A stretch of 64,000 bases of DNA from Chitinophaga oryzae (GCF_012516375.2 NZ_CP051204.2:2356001-2420000); one strand, 5' to 3'. Positions 1 to 9,900 are shown, counted from the first letter of the stretch. The notes: a model not told the origin generated them from the sequence alone. Translations and numbers: made by a program.

Positions 1-124
1 GTAAATTGACGGATAAATCGATTTTACACTGCCACTGAAACCTGCATTGTAGATTGGGACAAGGGAAAGCTGAAAACCTTCAGAAAAGAGTAGGCGCCAT
101 GTTTTTCGCGTTAAACCGTCTGTT

Positions 125-262
125 ATGAAAAAGAAAACAAAGAAAAAGCTCGACATTACCAAAATGAAACTGGTAAAACTGAATGAAGCCGGCCAGAAGA
201 AAGCCGAAAAAGCCACTATTCCTCCAAATACATTCTGGTGTACAACCACCGGTCTCGTATAA
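125..262 (+). CDS. Class I lanthipeptide-like RiPP precursor peptide (45 aa)
   Basis: A short frame with a lysine-rich leader, MKKKTKKKLDITKMKLVKLN, followed by a linker (EAGQKKAEKA) and a short tail TIPPNTFWCTTTGLV. The leader pattern K-K-L-x-I-x-K-x-x-L-x-x-LN is what I know from the short class I lanthipeptide precursors of Bacteroidota, where the tail supplies Ser/Thr for dehydration and Cys for thioether rings. Here the tail has one Cys and five Thr (one before and three directly after the Cys). No LanB, LanC, protease or exporter is visible in this window; they would have to lie upstream of base 1. A strong terminator follows 27 bp downstream, so the gene is the end of a transcript or a single-gene unit. 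The 124 bases before it show no other gene. Function is inferred from leader resemblance only; a random small frame is the alternative. Confidence 0.6.
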   Translation: MKKKTKKKLDITKMKLVKLNEAGQKKAEKATIPPNTFWCTTTGLV

Positions 263-289
263 ACCGAAACAAACAAAACGAACAACATG

Positions 290-317
290 GGCCGATCCGA
301 CAGGATCGGCCTTTTTG
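290..317 (+). terminator. Rho-independent terminator after the precursor peptide gene
   Basis: Perfect 9-bp stem GGCCGATCC (290-298) and GGATCGGCC (303-311) with a 4-nt GACA loop, then five T and a further T-rich run. It isolates the precursor peptide from fecR, whose start is 91 bases further on. Confidence 0.9.
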
Positions 318-407
318 CTTTTTAGCCGCCGCAAATTTTTTTCCTCCTTTTTAGGGAAACCGGTTTTTATCTGTGTCCTTTTCGCAGGTACACTATCTAA
401 CCATTCA

Positions 408-1451
408 ATGAAAGCAGAAAGAATACTGGAGCTGATGGCGCGGAAAGCCGGAAGAGCGGCAGGCAAGGCGGAACTGGAAGAACTGGAACAGCTGCTGGCA
501 GAAAACCCGGACTACCGTTTCCTGGAAAACGTGCTGGACACGGTGGAGGCGCCGGTGCAGGACACAGCCGTCGTAAGAGACGGTTGGGAGAAAATCGAAG
601 CGGTCCTGCAAACATCAGCACAAACGCCCGAAAAGCCTGAAACGCCGGTCATGTCTGCCAGGCGTCCTTTCCGGTGGGCCGCTGCAGCGGTGCTATTGGT
701 GGTTGCAGGTACAGGCATGTGGCGGATGGCCCGGAAAAAACCGGCAGCGCCGGCGCTGCAACAGATCAGTGCACCGATGGGCAGTACTATCAAAGCATTG
801 CTGCCGGATGGCACGCAGGTATGGATCAACGCGGGCAGCCAAATCAGCTATGATGCGCGCTTCGCGGGCAAGAGCAGGGATGTGAATGTGACTGGTGAAG
901 TGTTTTTTGATGTGGCCGCAGATGATAACAAACCATTCATTGTGCATTCCGATAATCTCGCTATCCAGGTGCTGGGCACCTCCTTCAATGTGAAGGCTTA
1001 TGGCGACGATCAGAAAGCGGAGGTAGCCGTCATCACCGGGAAAGTACAGGTGATGATGCGTAACAGCCCCGAGAAAAAAGTAGTACTGCTGCCCCGCGAA
1101 AAACTGGTGCTGTCGCTCGACCAACAGACCATTATCCACGAAGACGACAGCATACAACATGTCAGCTTCCGCGTGCAGGAACTGGCCAGCAGCAAGGATC
1201 CCGGTCTTGTCATGGAGACAGCCTGGCGCCACCAGAAGCTGGCGTTCATGAATGAAACCTTCGCGGAAGTGGCCCGTAAAATGGAAAGACAGTTCAACGT
1301 CAATATCGTTTTTGAAGACGAAACACTGAAGAAAGAAATACTCAGCGGCGTGTTTGAAAAAGAGGATGTCAACAAGGCGCTGCGGCTGTTGCAGATGACC
1401 ACCGGATTCCATTATAGGATAGTACAGCAACAGGTTTACCTGTCCAGATAA
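408..1451 (+). CDS. FecR family anti-sigma factor (347 aa)
   Basis: Inner-membrane anti-sigma protein that relays a signal from the STN domain of a SusC/TonB-dependent receptor to an ECF sigma factor. Visible parts: a short cytoplasmic N-terminal region (about 1-88), one membrane segment (about 89-107, RWAAAAVLLVVAGTGMW), the FecR domain (about 118-215, with LPDGTQVWINAGS and GEVFFDV) and a C-terminal DUF4974 segment (about 275-345). ATG 408 is chosen because the frame upstream of it runs through the terminator at 290-317 and is not FecR-like. It precedes susC by 226 bases, as usual. Odd point: FecR genes normally sit directly behind their ECF sigma gene, and none is present here; the upstream neighbour is a terminated precursor-peptide gene. 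Its sigma partner must be elsewhere or lost. Confidence 0.93.
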   Translation: MKAERILELMARKAGRAAGKAELEELEQLLAENPDYRFLENVLDTVEAPVQDTAVVRDGWEKIEAVLQTSAQTPEKPETPVMSARRPFRWAAAAVLLVVAGTGMWRMARKKPAAPALQQISAPMGSTIKALLPDGTQVWINAGSQISYDARFAGKSRDVNVTGEVFFDVAADDNKPFIVHSDNLAIQVLGTSFNVKAYGDDQKAEVAVITGKVQVMMRNSPEKKVVLLPREKLVLSLDQQTIIHEDDSIQHVSFRVQELASSKDPGLVMETAWRHQKLAFMNETFAEVARKMERQFNVNIVFEDETLKKEILSGVFEKEDVNKALRLLQMTTGFHYRIVQQQVYLSR

Positions 1452-1563
1452 TACATCAGCGCAACATTTTATCAACTCAAAAATCACCTGTAATGAACAC
1501 ACTGTTATACGCACGCGTCACCTGAAAGCATGTATGAGGGATGAGATAAGCTTCATCCGGAAT

Positions 1564-1590
1564 AAAAAAGGGAAGAGGTACGCTCTTCCC
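1564..1590 (-). terminator. Minus-strand terminator in the fecR-susC gap
   Basis: Perfect 8-bp stem with 5-nt loop; the T-tract (six T) lies only on the minus-strand side, while the plus-strand side continues CAAAAGGC. It therefore fits termination of a leftward transcript, not of fecR. No minus-strand protein gene exists here for it to serve. As a plain hairpin it might also act in the plus-strand susC leader. Confidence 0.6.
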
Positions 1591-1665
1591 CAAAAGGCTT
1601 ATGTGTATCTACAGGGGTAAGTCAGCCTGAGAAACTTCACTTACACCCTTCTTTACAAACCTTTC
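1564..1665 (-). ncRNA. Predicted cis-antisense RNA over the susC leader (locus 1)
   Basis: Inferred transcript of about 100 nt. On the minus strand it would start about 6 nt after the TAGATTTG box at 1678-1671 and end at a hairpin (GGGAAGAG at 1570-1577 pairing with CTCTTCCC at 1583-1590, 5-nt loop) followed on the minus strand by six T (A-run 1564-1569). It covers nearly the whole susC 5' leader. Antisense RNAs in the gap between an anti-sigma gene and a susC homologue (DonS type) are known as repressors in Bacteroides. The same arrangement occurs in the second locus of this window. No -33 match is visible 19 nt upstream of the box here, so the promoter call is weaker than at locus 2. Confidence 0.5.
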
Positions 1666-1670
1666 TAAAA

Positions 1671-1678
1671 CAAATCTA
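1671..1678 (-). promoter_or_regulatory. Minus-strand TAnnTTTG box overlapping the susC start codon
   Basis: Plus-strand CAAATCTA, which reads TAGATTTG on the minus strand, an exact match to the Bacteroidota -7 element. Its last base is the A of the susC ATG. The same register is seen at 50565-50572. Confidence 0.5.
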
Positions 1679-4600
1679 TGAAAAAAAGCAGATTTGGAGG
1701 GGCTTCCTATGCGCTCAGCCAGACAGTCAAACTACTCCTCATTATGAAGTTATGTTTTGTTGTGGTGTTATTGTCCTGTTTACATGCTTCAGCCACCGTT
1801 TTTTCGCAGGCGAAATTCACGCTCTCTTTTGTGAAGGCGGACGCTGATAAGATCTTTGCGAAGATCCAGCGGGAAAGCGACTACCGTTTTTTCTATAACT
1901 ATACCGCCATCCGGCAGCTGGGCAAAGTAGACCTGCAGGTGAAGGACGCATCGCTGGCTGAAGTCATGCGGCGGATGCTTGACAGTTCCGCGCTGGCTTT
2001 CCGCATTGTAGACAGGAACCTGGTGGTCATCTCCCCCAAATCAGAACAGGCTGGCAGGGTCGCCGGTAAAGTGGCCGATGAGAAAGGGGTGCCACTGGTA
2101 GGCGTGTCCGTAAAAGTAAAAGGCGGCAGCCAGGGCGCCGTCACCGATGTTAACGGTAACTTCTCCCTGCAGGCCGGCCCGGGCGCTATACTGGTCATCA
2201 GCTACATGGGATTCATCACACAGGAAGTGCCGGTATCCGCCGGCGAACAGCTGATGAACATCACCCTGAAAGAATCTACCAGCGGCCTGAACGAAGTGGT
2301 GGTGATCGGTTACGGCACCCAGCGCAAAAAAGATGTGACGGGCGCCATCAGCTCCGTCAGCAGTAAAGACCTGCGCAACGTGCCGGTGCGCAATGCGGCG
2401 GAAGCCTTACAGGGCAAGGTGAGCGGCGTAACCGTTTCACAGAGCAGCGGCAGCCCCGGATCTGCCCCCGTGGTACGTATCCGCGGTATCGGCTCCATCA
2501 GTGGCAGCAATACCCCGTTGTATATCGTTGACGGTCTCCCGCAAACAGACATCGGATGGCTCAATCCCAACGACATCGAAGCGATGGACATCCTCAAAGA
2601 CGCCTCCACTGCCGCTATCTACGGTTCCAGGGGCTCCAACGGCGTGGTGATCATCACTACCCGCAAAGGCAGCCGTAACGATACCAAAATGCACGTAACG
2701 CTGGATACCTACACCGGCTGGCAATCCGCCTGGAAACGGCCACATATGCTTAACGCAGCAGACTTCATTAAATATAAAACACAGGCTTATAAAGCTGACG
2801 GCGCTCCGCTGCCGACAGATATCGACACACCGGAAAAAGTAGCCCAGGTGCTGAAGTTCGTCAACGATAACTCCGGTCCTGACGGCACCGACTGGTGGAA
2901 AGAAATTATTCAGCAGAACGCTCCCGTCCAGAGCTACAACGTAGGCGTGAGCGGCGCGGGCAAAAACCTGGTGTACGCTTCCAGCGCCGGCTATATGAAA
3001 CAGCAGGGCATCGTGAAAGGATCTGACTACGAACGCCTCTCCTGGCGCACCAACGTTACCGCCGATATCAGCTCCCGGGTAAAACTCACCACCAATTTCG
3101 GCCTGATCTATGAAAACCGTCGCAATGTGGATGAGAACAACCCTTTCACCGGTACCATTTTCAGCGCCATGGCGGCAGACCCGATCACACCGGTATACCG
3201 CAATAACCTGAAAAGCGTCCCCGCTTTTTATCAGCGTATCATGACCGGCTACGAAGCCAATAACCCCTATTCCCAATACGCCGGTATCCTCTTTACCAAC
3301 AAACCCAATCCGGTGGCCCAGGTGGAGCGTATGCAGCAGAGCGTGTGGGAAGGCATCGCCATCAAAGGCGGCGCAGCGCTGGATGTGAAAATCATCGATC
3401 CGCTGACTTTCCGCAGCAATTTCGGGATGGACCTCGGACGCGGCCTCTCCAAAGGATTCACTCCGGCCTACTTCCTGAACTCATTTGATTACGCCACATA
3501 TAACACCGTCAGCAACAGCTCCAGCTGGAGCAACTATTTCGTATGGGAGAATACACTGAACTTCGACAAGACCTTCGGTAAACACCACATCACAGCACTG
3601 GCAGGTATTTCCGCGGAACTGACAAAAGGATTGTCTTACGCCGCTTCCAAACAGAACATCGTGAACAACGAGCCTGACATGCGTATCATCGATGCGGCCA
3701 CGATGAATCCCGGCGCTTCCGGTTCTACGTACTCCAGCGCCCTGCAGTCGTTTTTCGGCCGTATCAACTACGTATATGCGGACCGTTATATTCTGGCCGC
3801 TAATGTGCGCCGGGACGGCAGTTCCAACTTCGGCGACGGTTACCGCTGGGGCACCTTCCCCTCCGCTTCCGCCGCCTGGCGCTTCTCCGAAGAAAACTTC
3901 ATGAAAAACGCTAACCTGAAATGGCTGACCAGCGGCAAGCTGAGAGCCAGCTACGGCGCCATCGGCAACCAGTATGTGAATACCAGCGGACTGTATCTGT
4001 CAACCTACGGTAACACTTATTTCCGTTACCTTTTTGGCAACACCAGCACAGGTTACCTGGGAGCAGAACGGCAAACCATGGCCAATCCCAGCCTGCAATG
4101 GGAAACCTCCAAACAGACTGACCTCGCGCTGGACCTGACCCTCTGGGATGGCCTGCTCGATCTGACGGTGGATTACTATAACAAGAAAGTAAGCAATATG
4201 CTGGTGGTGGTACCCATACCTACCACTATGGGATACCCAAGGGTGGATTTCTGGACCAACGCCGGCAGCATGGTCAACAAGGGCTGGGAAGTATCACTGG
4301 GGCACAGCCATCATATCGGGGACTTCTCGTATAATGTACGCCTCAACGTATCCACTTTCCGCAACGAAGTGCTGAGCATGGGCGGCGGAGAACCTATCTA
4401 TACCACCGCACACCTCGGCGAAACGATCAGCAAAACAGAAGTAGGCAAACCCGTAGGTTACTATTTCGGATGGCTGACAGACGGTATTTTCCAGACACAG
4501 GCAGAAGTGGACAAAAGCCCGCAGCGCCTCAGCTCCCGCCCGGGCGATATCCGTTTTAAAGATATCAACGGGGTAGATGCCAACGGTAACATCGTGCCCG

Positions 4601-5148
4601 GCCCCGACGGAAAACTGGACGCTGCCGACCGCACCATGATCGGTAACCCGTGGCCCGATTTCGTCTATGGCCTGAACATCAACCTGAACTACAAACGTTT
4701 CGACCTCGGCATGTTCTGGCAGGGATCACAGGGCAATGATGTGATGAACATCCTGCGGTATGATACCGAGTCCGGCACCGGCTGGTACAATGCCCCCCAG
4801 GGCTTCCTGGAAAAATCCTGGAACGGCCCCGGCTCTACCAACAAGTATTTCCGCATCTCTTCCAATTCAGCGCTCAACAGCAGCGTGTCGGACTACTTCG
4901 TGGAAGACGGTTCCTACCTGCGGTTGAAAAACATTCAGCTGGGTTACAACTTCCCGGAAAAATGGCTGGAACGCGCCCGTATACCACAGTTACGGTTATA
5001 CGTAGGTGCACAGAACCTGTTCACCTTCACCAATTACAGCGGCCTCGATCCGGAAATGGGTAACTCCGATCCGCGCCTGATCGGTATCGATCAGGGCTAC
5101 TTCCCGCAGGCCCGCACTTTTATGGTAGGCGTGAACGCTAAATTTTAA
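1678..5148 (+). CDS. SusC/RagA-type TonB-dependent outer-membrane receptor with STN domain (1156 aa)
   Basis: Outer-membrane active transporter that forms a complex with the SusD lipoprotein encoded next. Order of parts: N-terminal extension plus signal peptide (membrane stretch MKLCFVVVLLSCLHASATVF, about 24-43), STN signalling domain (about 48-115) which talks to FecR, a carboxypeptidase-regulatory-like beta-sandwich (about 125-195), the plug with the SusC signature VVVIGYGTQRKKDVTGAISS (about 205-325), then the beta barrel to the C-terminal aromatic-rich end (FMVGVNAKF). The STN domain means transcription is probably induced through FecR. susD follows after 18 bases. The start codon overlaps a predicted antisense promoter. 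Confidence 0.97.
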   Translation: MKKSRFGGASYALSQTVKLLLIMKLCFVVVLLSCLHASATVFSQAKFTLSFVKADADKIFAKIQRESDYRFFYNYTAIRQLGKVDLQVKDASLAEVMRRMLDSSALAFRIVDRNLVVISPKSEQAGRVAGKVADEKGVPLVGVSVKVKGGSQGAVTDVNGNFSLQAGPGAILVISYMGFITQEVPVSAGEQLMNITLKESTSGLNEVVVIGYGTQRKKDVTGAISSVSSKDLRNVPVRNAAEALQGKVSGVTVSQSSGSPGSAPVVRIRGIGSISGSNTPLYIVDGLPQTDIGWLNPNDIEAMDILKDASTAAIYGSRGSNGVVIITTRKGSRNDTKMHVTLDTYTGWQSAWKRPHMLNAADFIKYKTQAYKADGAPLPTDIDTPEKVAQVLKFVNDNSGPDGTDWWKEIIQQNAPVQSYNVGVSGAGKNLVYASSAGYMKQQGIVKGSDYERLSWRTNVTADISSRVKLTTNFGLIYENRRNVDENNPFTGTIFSAMAADPITPVYRNNLKSVPAFYQRIMTGYEANNPYSQYAGILFTNKPNPVAQVERMQQSVWEGIAIKGGAALDVKIIDPLTFRSNFGMDLGRGLSKGFTPAYFLNSFDYATYNTVSNSSSWSNYFVWENTLNFDKTFGKHHITALAGISAELTKGLSYAASKQNIVNNEPDMRIIDAATMNPGASGSTYSSALQSFFGRINYVYADRYILAANVRRDGSSNFGDGYRWGTFPSASAAWRFSEENFMKNANLKWLTSGKLRASYGAIGNQYVNTSGLYLSTYGNTYFRYLFGNTSTGYLGAERQTMANPSLQWETSKQTDLALDLTLWDGLLDLTVDYYNKKVSNMLVVVPIPTTMGYPRVDFWTNAGSMVNKGWEVSLGHSHHIGDFSYNVRLNVSTFRNEVLSMGGGEPIYTTAHLGETISKTEVGKPVGYYFGWLTDGIFQTQAEVDKSPQRLSSRPGDIRFKDINGVDANGNIVPGPDGKLDAADRTMIGNPWPDFVYGLNINLNYKRFDLGMFWQGSQGNDVMNILRYDTESGTGWYNAPQGFLEKSWNGPGSTNKYFRISSNSALNSSVSDYFVEDGSYLRLKNIQLGYNFPEKWLERARIPQLRLYVGAQNLFTFTNYSGLDPEMGNSDPRLIGIDQGYFPQARTFMVGVNAKF

Positions 5149-5166
5149 TCCTTAACACTGTCTGTA

Positions 5167-6759
5167 ATGAAAAAGATCGTATATACTTTACCGTTGTTGA
5201 TGGTTTTGCTGACTGTTTCCTGTTCAAAGGATTACCTGAACAGGCCGCCGCTGGGAAAACAAACAGATGAAAACTTTTACAATTCGCCGGGCGCCGGCTT
5301 CAAGACAGTCGTTAACTGTTACCTCGGATTTTATGAATTCTGGGGATACCAGGCCGCAATTGCCGAATTGGGCAACATGGCCACGGACGAAAGTGATAAA
5401 GGCGGTTCAGACGCCAACGACCGTCCTTTTGTGGTAGACCTGGGCTGGGGCCGTTCGCTCGCAACCAACGAAACGCTCAACGGCCTATGGGGCGCCTGCT
5501 ACAAAGGCATCGGCAATTGCAACGTAGCACTGGAACGCCTGCCGGCAGCCCAACTGCTGGATGATAAAGGCAACCCGCTCGACGATAAAACCAAAGCCCG
5601 TTACCTCGCAGAAATACGTTTCCTGCGGGCTTACTATTACCTCGACCTGGTTCGTATATTCGGCGGCGTTCCCCTGCTGACGAAAACACTGCAGCTGGAA
5701 GACCGAAACAAAATTGTACGCGCAGCATCCAATGAAGTGTTTCAGTTTATCGTCAATGAACTGGAAGCGGTGGGTAATGAGGCCGCACTGCCTTCCCGCA
5801 AGGACCTTCCTGCCGGTGAACTGGGCCGCGTAACCAAAGAAGCAGCGTGGGCGGTACAGGCCCGTGCTTATCTCTTCTTTGCCGAAGACGATAAGACGCT
5901 CTACGCCAAAGCCCGCGATGCAGCAAAAAAAGTGATCGACGCCAGCGCTTTCACGCTCGATCCCCAATACCAGGCGTTGTTCCTGAAAGACGGCTATAAA
6001 AGCCCTGAAGCGGTATTCCCGGTTATCTTCGGTGACGATCCGGCCGCCTTTATCTACGGTACCACGCTGCCTATCTACTGCTCTCCACGCAGTGTGGGCG
6101 GATGGGGCTTCGATTGTCCTACACAGTCACTGGTGGATGAATACGAACCCGGTGATCCGCGTATCCTCTTCACCGTCCTCGATCAGGGCGATGTGTTCCC
6201 CGGCGGCGAAACGCTGGACTTCTCTTCCTATCCCAATACCGGTCACCATAACCGTAAAGTATTCCTGCCGGCCAACCGCCGCGGGCAGGGATGGGGCAAC
6301 GATGCCTGGACCATGCACCTGGTGCGTTATGCCGACGTATTGCTGATGTACGCTGAAGCACTGATCGAAAGCGGTGGCAGCAAACAGGAAGCGGCCAACT
6401 ACATCAATATGGTACGTAACCGCGCCAGCAATTCGTCCCACACTGATGTGGAAGCAGTGTCCCGTAAAAGGGTGATCGCCGGCACACCACTGCCGCCGGT
6501 AACGGCTGCAGACGACCTGCGTAAAGCCCTGCGCCATGAGCGCCGCGTGGAAATGGGTTGCGAATACGGCCGCGTGTTCGACCTTCTGCGCTGGAACATC
6601 TATGTGTCCACCATGAAAGACTATGCTACCAGACCTTATTCCAACGGTAAAGGCAGCGCCTTCAGAGCACCTGCCTCCGGAAATAAATACCTGTTTCCCA
6701 TACCGCAACAGGAAATAGACCGCACCGGCGGCGGCATTAAACAAAACCCCGGTTATTAA
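5167..6759 (+). CDS. SusD/RagB-type surface glycan-binding lipoprotein (530 aa)
   Basis: Cell-surface lid of the SusC transporter that captures the substrate. Lipoprotein signal MKKIVYTLPLLMVLLTVSCS with the acylated Cys at residue 19. SusD family traits are visible: N-terminal DYLNRPPLGKQTDENFYN, the helical TPR-like region with FLRAYYYLDLVRIFGGVPLL (about 150-170), and the C-terminal domain with LMYAEALIESGG, RHERRVEMGCEYGRVFDLLRW and the terminal IPQQEID...QNPGY. Length is typical. It is co-transcribed with susC. Its stop codon forms the edge of a terminal inverted repeat described separately. Confidence 0.97.
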   Translation: MKKIVYTLPLLMVLLTVSCSKDYLNRPPLGKQTDENFYNSPGAGFKTVVNCYLGFYEFWGYQAAIAELGNMATDESDKGGSDANDRPFVVDLGWGRSLATNETLNGLWGACYKGIGNCNVALERLPAAQLLDDKGNPLDDKTKARYLAEIRFLRAYYYLDLVRIFGGVPLLTKTLQLEDRNKIVRAASNEVFQFIVNELEAVGNEAALPSRKDLPAGELGRVTKEAAWAVQARAYLFFAEDDKTLYAKARDAAKKVIDASAFTLDPQYQALFLKDGYKSPEAVFPVIFGDDPAAFIYGTTLPIYCSPRSVGGWGFDCPTQSLVDEYEPGDPRILFTVLDQGDVFPGGETLDFSSYPNTGHHNRKVFLPANRRGQGWGNDAWTMHLVRYADVLLMYAEALIESGGSKQEAANYINMVRNRASNSSHTDVEAVSRKRVIAGTPLPPVTAADDLRKALRHERRVEMGCEYGRVFDLLRWNIYVSTMKDYATRPYSNGKGSAFRAPASGNKYLFPIPQQEIDRTGGGIKQNPGY

Positions 6760-6961
6760 TTACGAATTACGAATTACGAATTGGGGTGGACTATGAATCA
6801 AGGGCTTGAAATGAACCTGGAAAAACAGTTAAGAAAATATCTGTAAAGGCAAATACCAGGTTATTATCTGTAAAGGAGAAACCAGGTTATTATCTGTAAA
6901 GGCAAATACCAGGTTATTACGGTAAAACACGCCCCCAATTCGTAATTCGTAATTCGTAATT
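6758..6961 (+). repeat. 204-bp element with perfect 29-bp terminal inverted repeats
   Basis: Bases 6758-6786 and 6933-6961 are perfect inverted repeats. Each arm is itself built from three copies of an 8-bp motif (ATTACGAA on the left, AATTCGT-type on the right) capped by GGGG/CCCC facing inward. The left arm begins within the susD stop codon. The 146-bp interior carries three direct repeats (6838-6917) and a 17-codon frame (6793-6846) that I do not consider a gene. It resembles a non-autonomous intergenic palindromic repeat. There is no transposase and no clear target-site duplication. Confidence 0.85.
6838..6917 (+). repeat. Three tandem 26-27-bp direct repeats inside the inverted-repeat element
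   Basis: Units at 6838-6864, 6865-6890 and 6891-6917, each starting TATCTGTAAAGG and ending ACCAGGTTAT. Units 1 and 3 are identical; unit 2 is one base shorter with an altered centre (AGAA for CAAAT). Confidence 0.9.
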
Positions 6962-6990
6962 GTCATAAGTGAACTCTATAATCGAAAGAA

Positions 6991-9900
6991 ATGAAAAAAC
7001 TATGGTTGCCTGTGTTGCTCGCATTGCTTACAGCATGTGGGGCCAAGCGTTCTGTTACCCGGATTTTATGTTACACTAAAAACACAGAAAGCGCCTGGGT
7101 AAAACAACTACAGGAGGCAGGGCAAAAAGAAGGATGGCAGATCGTGTTTACGGGAGACAGACAGTATTTCCAGGACGATTCCCTGAAGAATTTCAGTGCA
7201 GTATGCGTACCGTTTTCGCTGACGGACAGCCTGGGCTACCGTGACATACCGGCGTTGAAACGGTATGCGGAAGCTGGCGGCGGCGGTATCCTCGCGGTGA
7301 AAGACAGCGGTACCGTGAAACAGGGATGGCCCTGGCTGCGTGAATGGAACACGTTGCCGGAGAGCAGAGCGCTGGAGCAGGATAAAGGCCGCCTGTATAT
7401 TGTACCTGCCACAGCTACGGCTGCAACCATACAACCGGCAGTCCGATACCTCGTAGGCAACAATGCATGGCCGGACTATAACAAAACCCTCACTATTGCC
7501 CCGCCGGATACTAGCCGTTACACCTATACGGTATTGGACCACGGACTGGATGAGCCGATGGAGCTGGCCATCCTGCCCGGCGGCAACGTGCTGTTCGTGG
7601 AGCGCAAAGGCGCGGTAAAACTGTATGACGCACGCCTGCGGCAAACAAAGACCATCGGCCGCTTCGATGTGTTCAGCGGTATTGAGGACGGCTTGCTGGG
7701 CGTTGCGCTGGACCCGCACTACGAAAAAAATCACTGGGTGTATTTTTATTATGCACCTGCCGGCGAAAAATGGTATAATAAGCTGGTGCGGCTGGAACTG
7801 CATGGCGATACGCTGGACATGTCTTCCGAAAAAGTATTGATGGAAGTGCCTACCCAGCGCCGCTATTGCTGCCATTCTGCGGGTTACCTGTTCTTCGGGC
7901 CGCAGGATTTATTGTACCTGTCTATCGGTGATAATACCAATGCAGAAGAGACACACGGCTATACGCCGGTAGATGAAAGAGCGGGCCGCGAGCTGTCAGA
8001 CGACCAGGCCAGTGCGGCCAACAGCATGGACCTGCGCGGAAAGATCCTGCGTATCAAACCGGAACCGGATGGCACCTATTCCATCCCTGACGGTAACCTC
8101 TTCCCGAAAGACGGTTCCAAAGGCCGCCCGGAAATTTATGTGATGGGATGCCGCAATCCTTACCGCTTCTCAGTAGACATGAAAAATGCTTTCGTGTACT
8201 GGGGCGATGTAGGACCGGACACCAAAGTCCCTTCCGCGGAAGGTAGTACGCTCAGCTTCGATGAAATCAACCAGGCGAAAAAACCGGGCTTCTTCGGATG
8301 GCCTTATTTCAATGGTAACAACGAAGCATATCCCTTGCTGGATTATGCTACCATGAAGGAGCGGCCGGGAAAAGATCCCATGCGGCCTGTCAATAATTCA
8401 CCGCACAATACCGGCACTAAGGAACTGCCTCCCGCGCAACCGGCGATGATCTGGTATGGCGATGCCGCTTCACCGGTGTTCCCGATGGTGGGCAAAGGAG
8501 GGGAGAGCGCCATGGCAGGTCCCGTGTTTTATGCGGACCAGTTTAAGGATGCACCCTATAAACTGTCCAACTATTACGACGGTAAACTCTTCATCTACGA
8601 ATGGATGCGGCACTGGATCATGGCGGTAACACTGGATTCCGCGGGTAATTACCTGCGTATGGAGCCATTCCTCGAAAATATCGACTTTGCGGCGCCTACC
8701 GATATGAAGTTCGCTCCCGACGGCAGCATCTACATGCTGGAATATGGTACTAACTGGTTTTCCAAAAACTCCAACGCGAAGCTGGTACGCATCACTTATT
8801 CGGAAGGCAACCGTCAACCGGTGGCGAACATACGCAGCAGCCAGTTGTACGGCGGCGCTCCGCTGACAGTAAAACTCTCTGCCAACGGCTCTATGGATTA
8901 CGATAAAGGCGACAAGCTTACGTATACCTGGAAGATCGGCGATAAACAGCTGACCGGTGAACAGGTGGATTACACCTTCGCGCAGCCGGGCGTGTATAAG
9001 GTAGACCTGACCGTATCCGATGATCATGGGGGCAAGGGAACTTCTTCTGTGGATATTAAAGTAGGCAACACGCCACCCGATGTAAGAATACTCACTTCCG
9101 CCAATAAGAGCTTCTACTGGGACAATGCGGCACTGGATTACAAGGTGATGGTCACAGATCCCGAAGATGGCAGCCCGGACAGCAGCAAGATTAAAGTCAC
9201 CTTTGATTATCTCCCGATGGGAAAAGATTTCGCACTGGTACTCGCTAATAACGGTGGTGGCAACACGAAGTTTGCGAAAGGACATCAGCTGTTCTGGTCA
9301 CTGGATTGTAAGTCCTGCCATACGGAGAATACCGCGTCCATCGGTCCGAGCCTGCTGGAAGTGGCCAAACGTTATCCTGATAACGAGGCCAATGTGAACA
9401 AACTGGCGGAGAAGATCATCGCCGGCGGCAGCGGCAGCTGGGGCAACCGCACCATGTCCGCCCATCCGGACATGTCTGCGGCGGATGCCAAAGAAATTGT
9501 GCATTATATCCTCTCCCTCAGCAGCGAGCAGGGCACCCTGCCAATGCAGGGCGTGCAGTCCTTTAAAGCGCACGTGGGTAAAGGCACCGATGGTGGTTAC
9601 CTGCTGATGGCCACTTACACCGATAAAGGCGCTAATAACATAGAACCTATTACCGGCAGGGAGTATATCATGCTGAAAAATCCGCGTGTGCAGGCCGAGG
9701 ATTTTGACGAAGGCAATGTAAACGTGATCACGATCACTACTGCCGGCCTGGCTTATACTGCGGCGCGCAATAACAGTTACATGCGGTTTAACCGTCTGTA
9801 CCTGGACGGTGTGAAGAGCCTGCAGTTCAACGTGCAGGAGCAGGGCCTGGGCGGCGTGGTGGAAATACGGCTGGACAGGCAGGATGGCCCGCTGGCAGGC

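Noticed and set aside
183..407. Upstream extension of the first fecR frame
   Set aside because: It runs through the precursor-peptide gene in another frame and through the terminator at 290-317, so fecR starts at 408.
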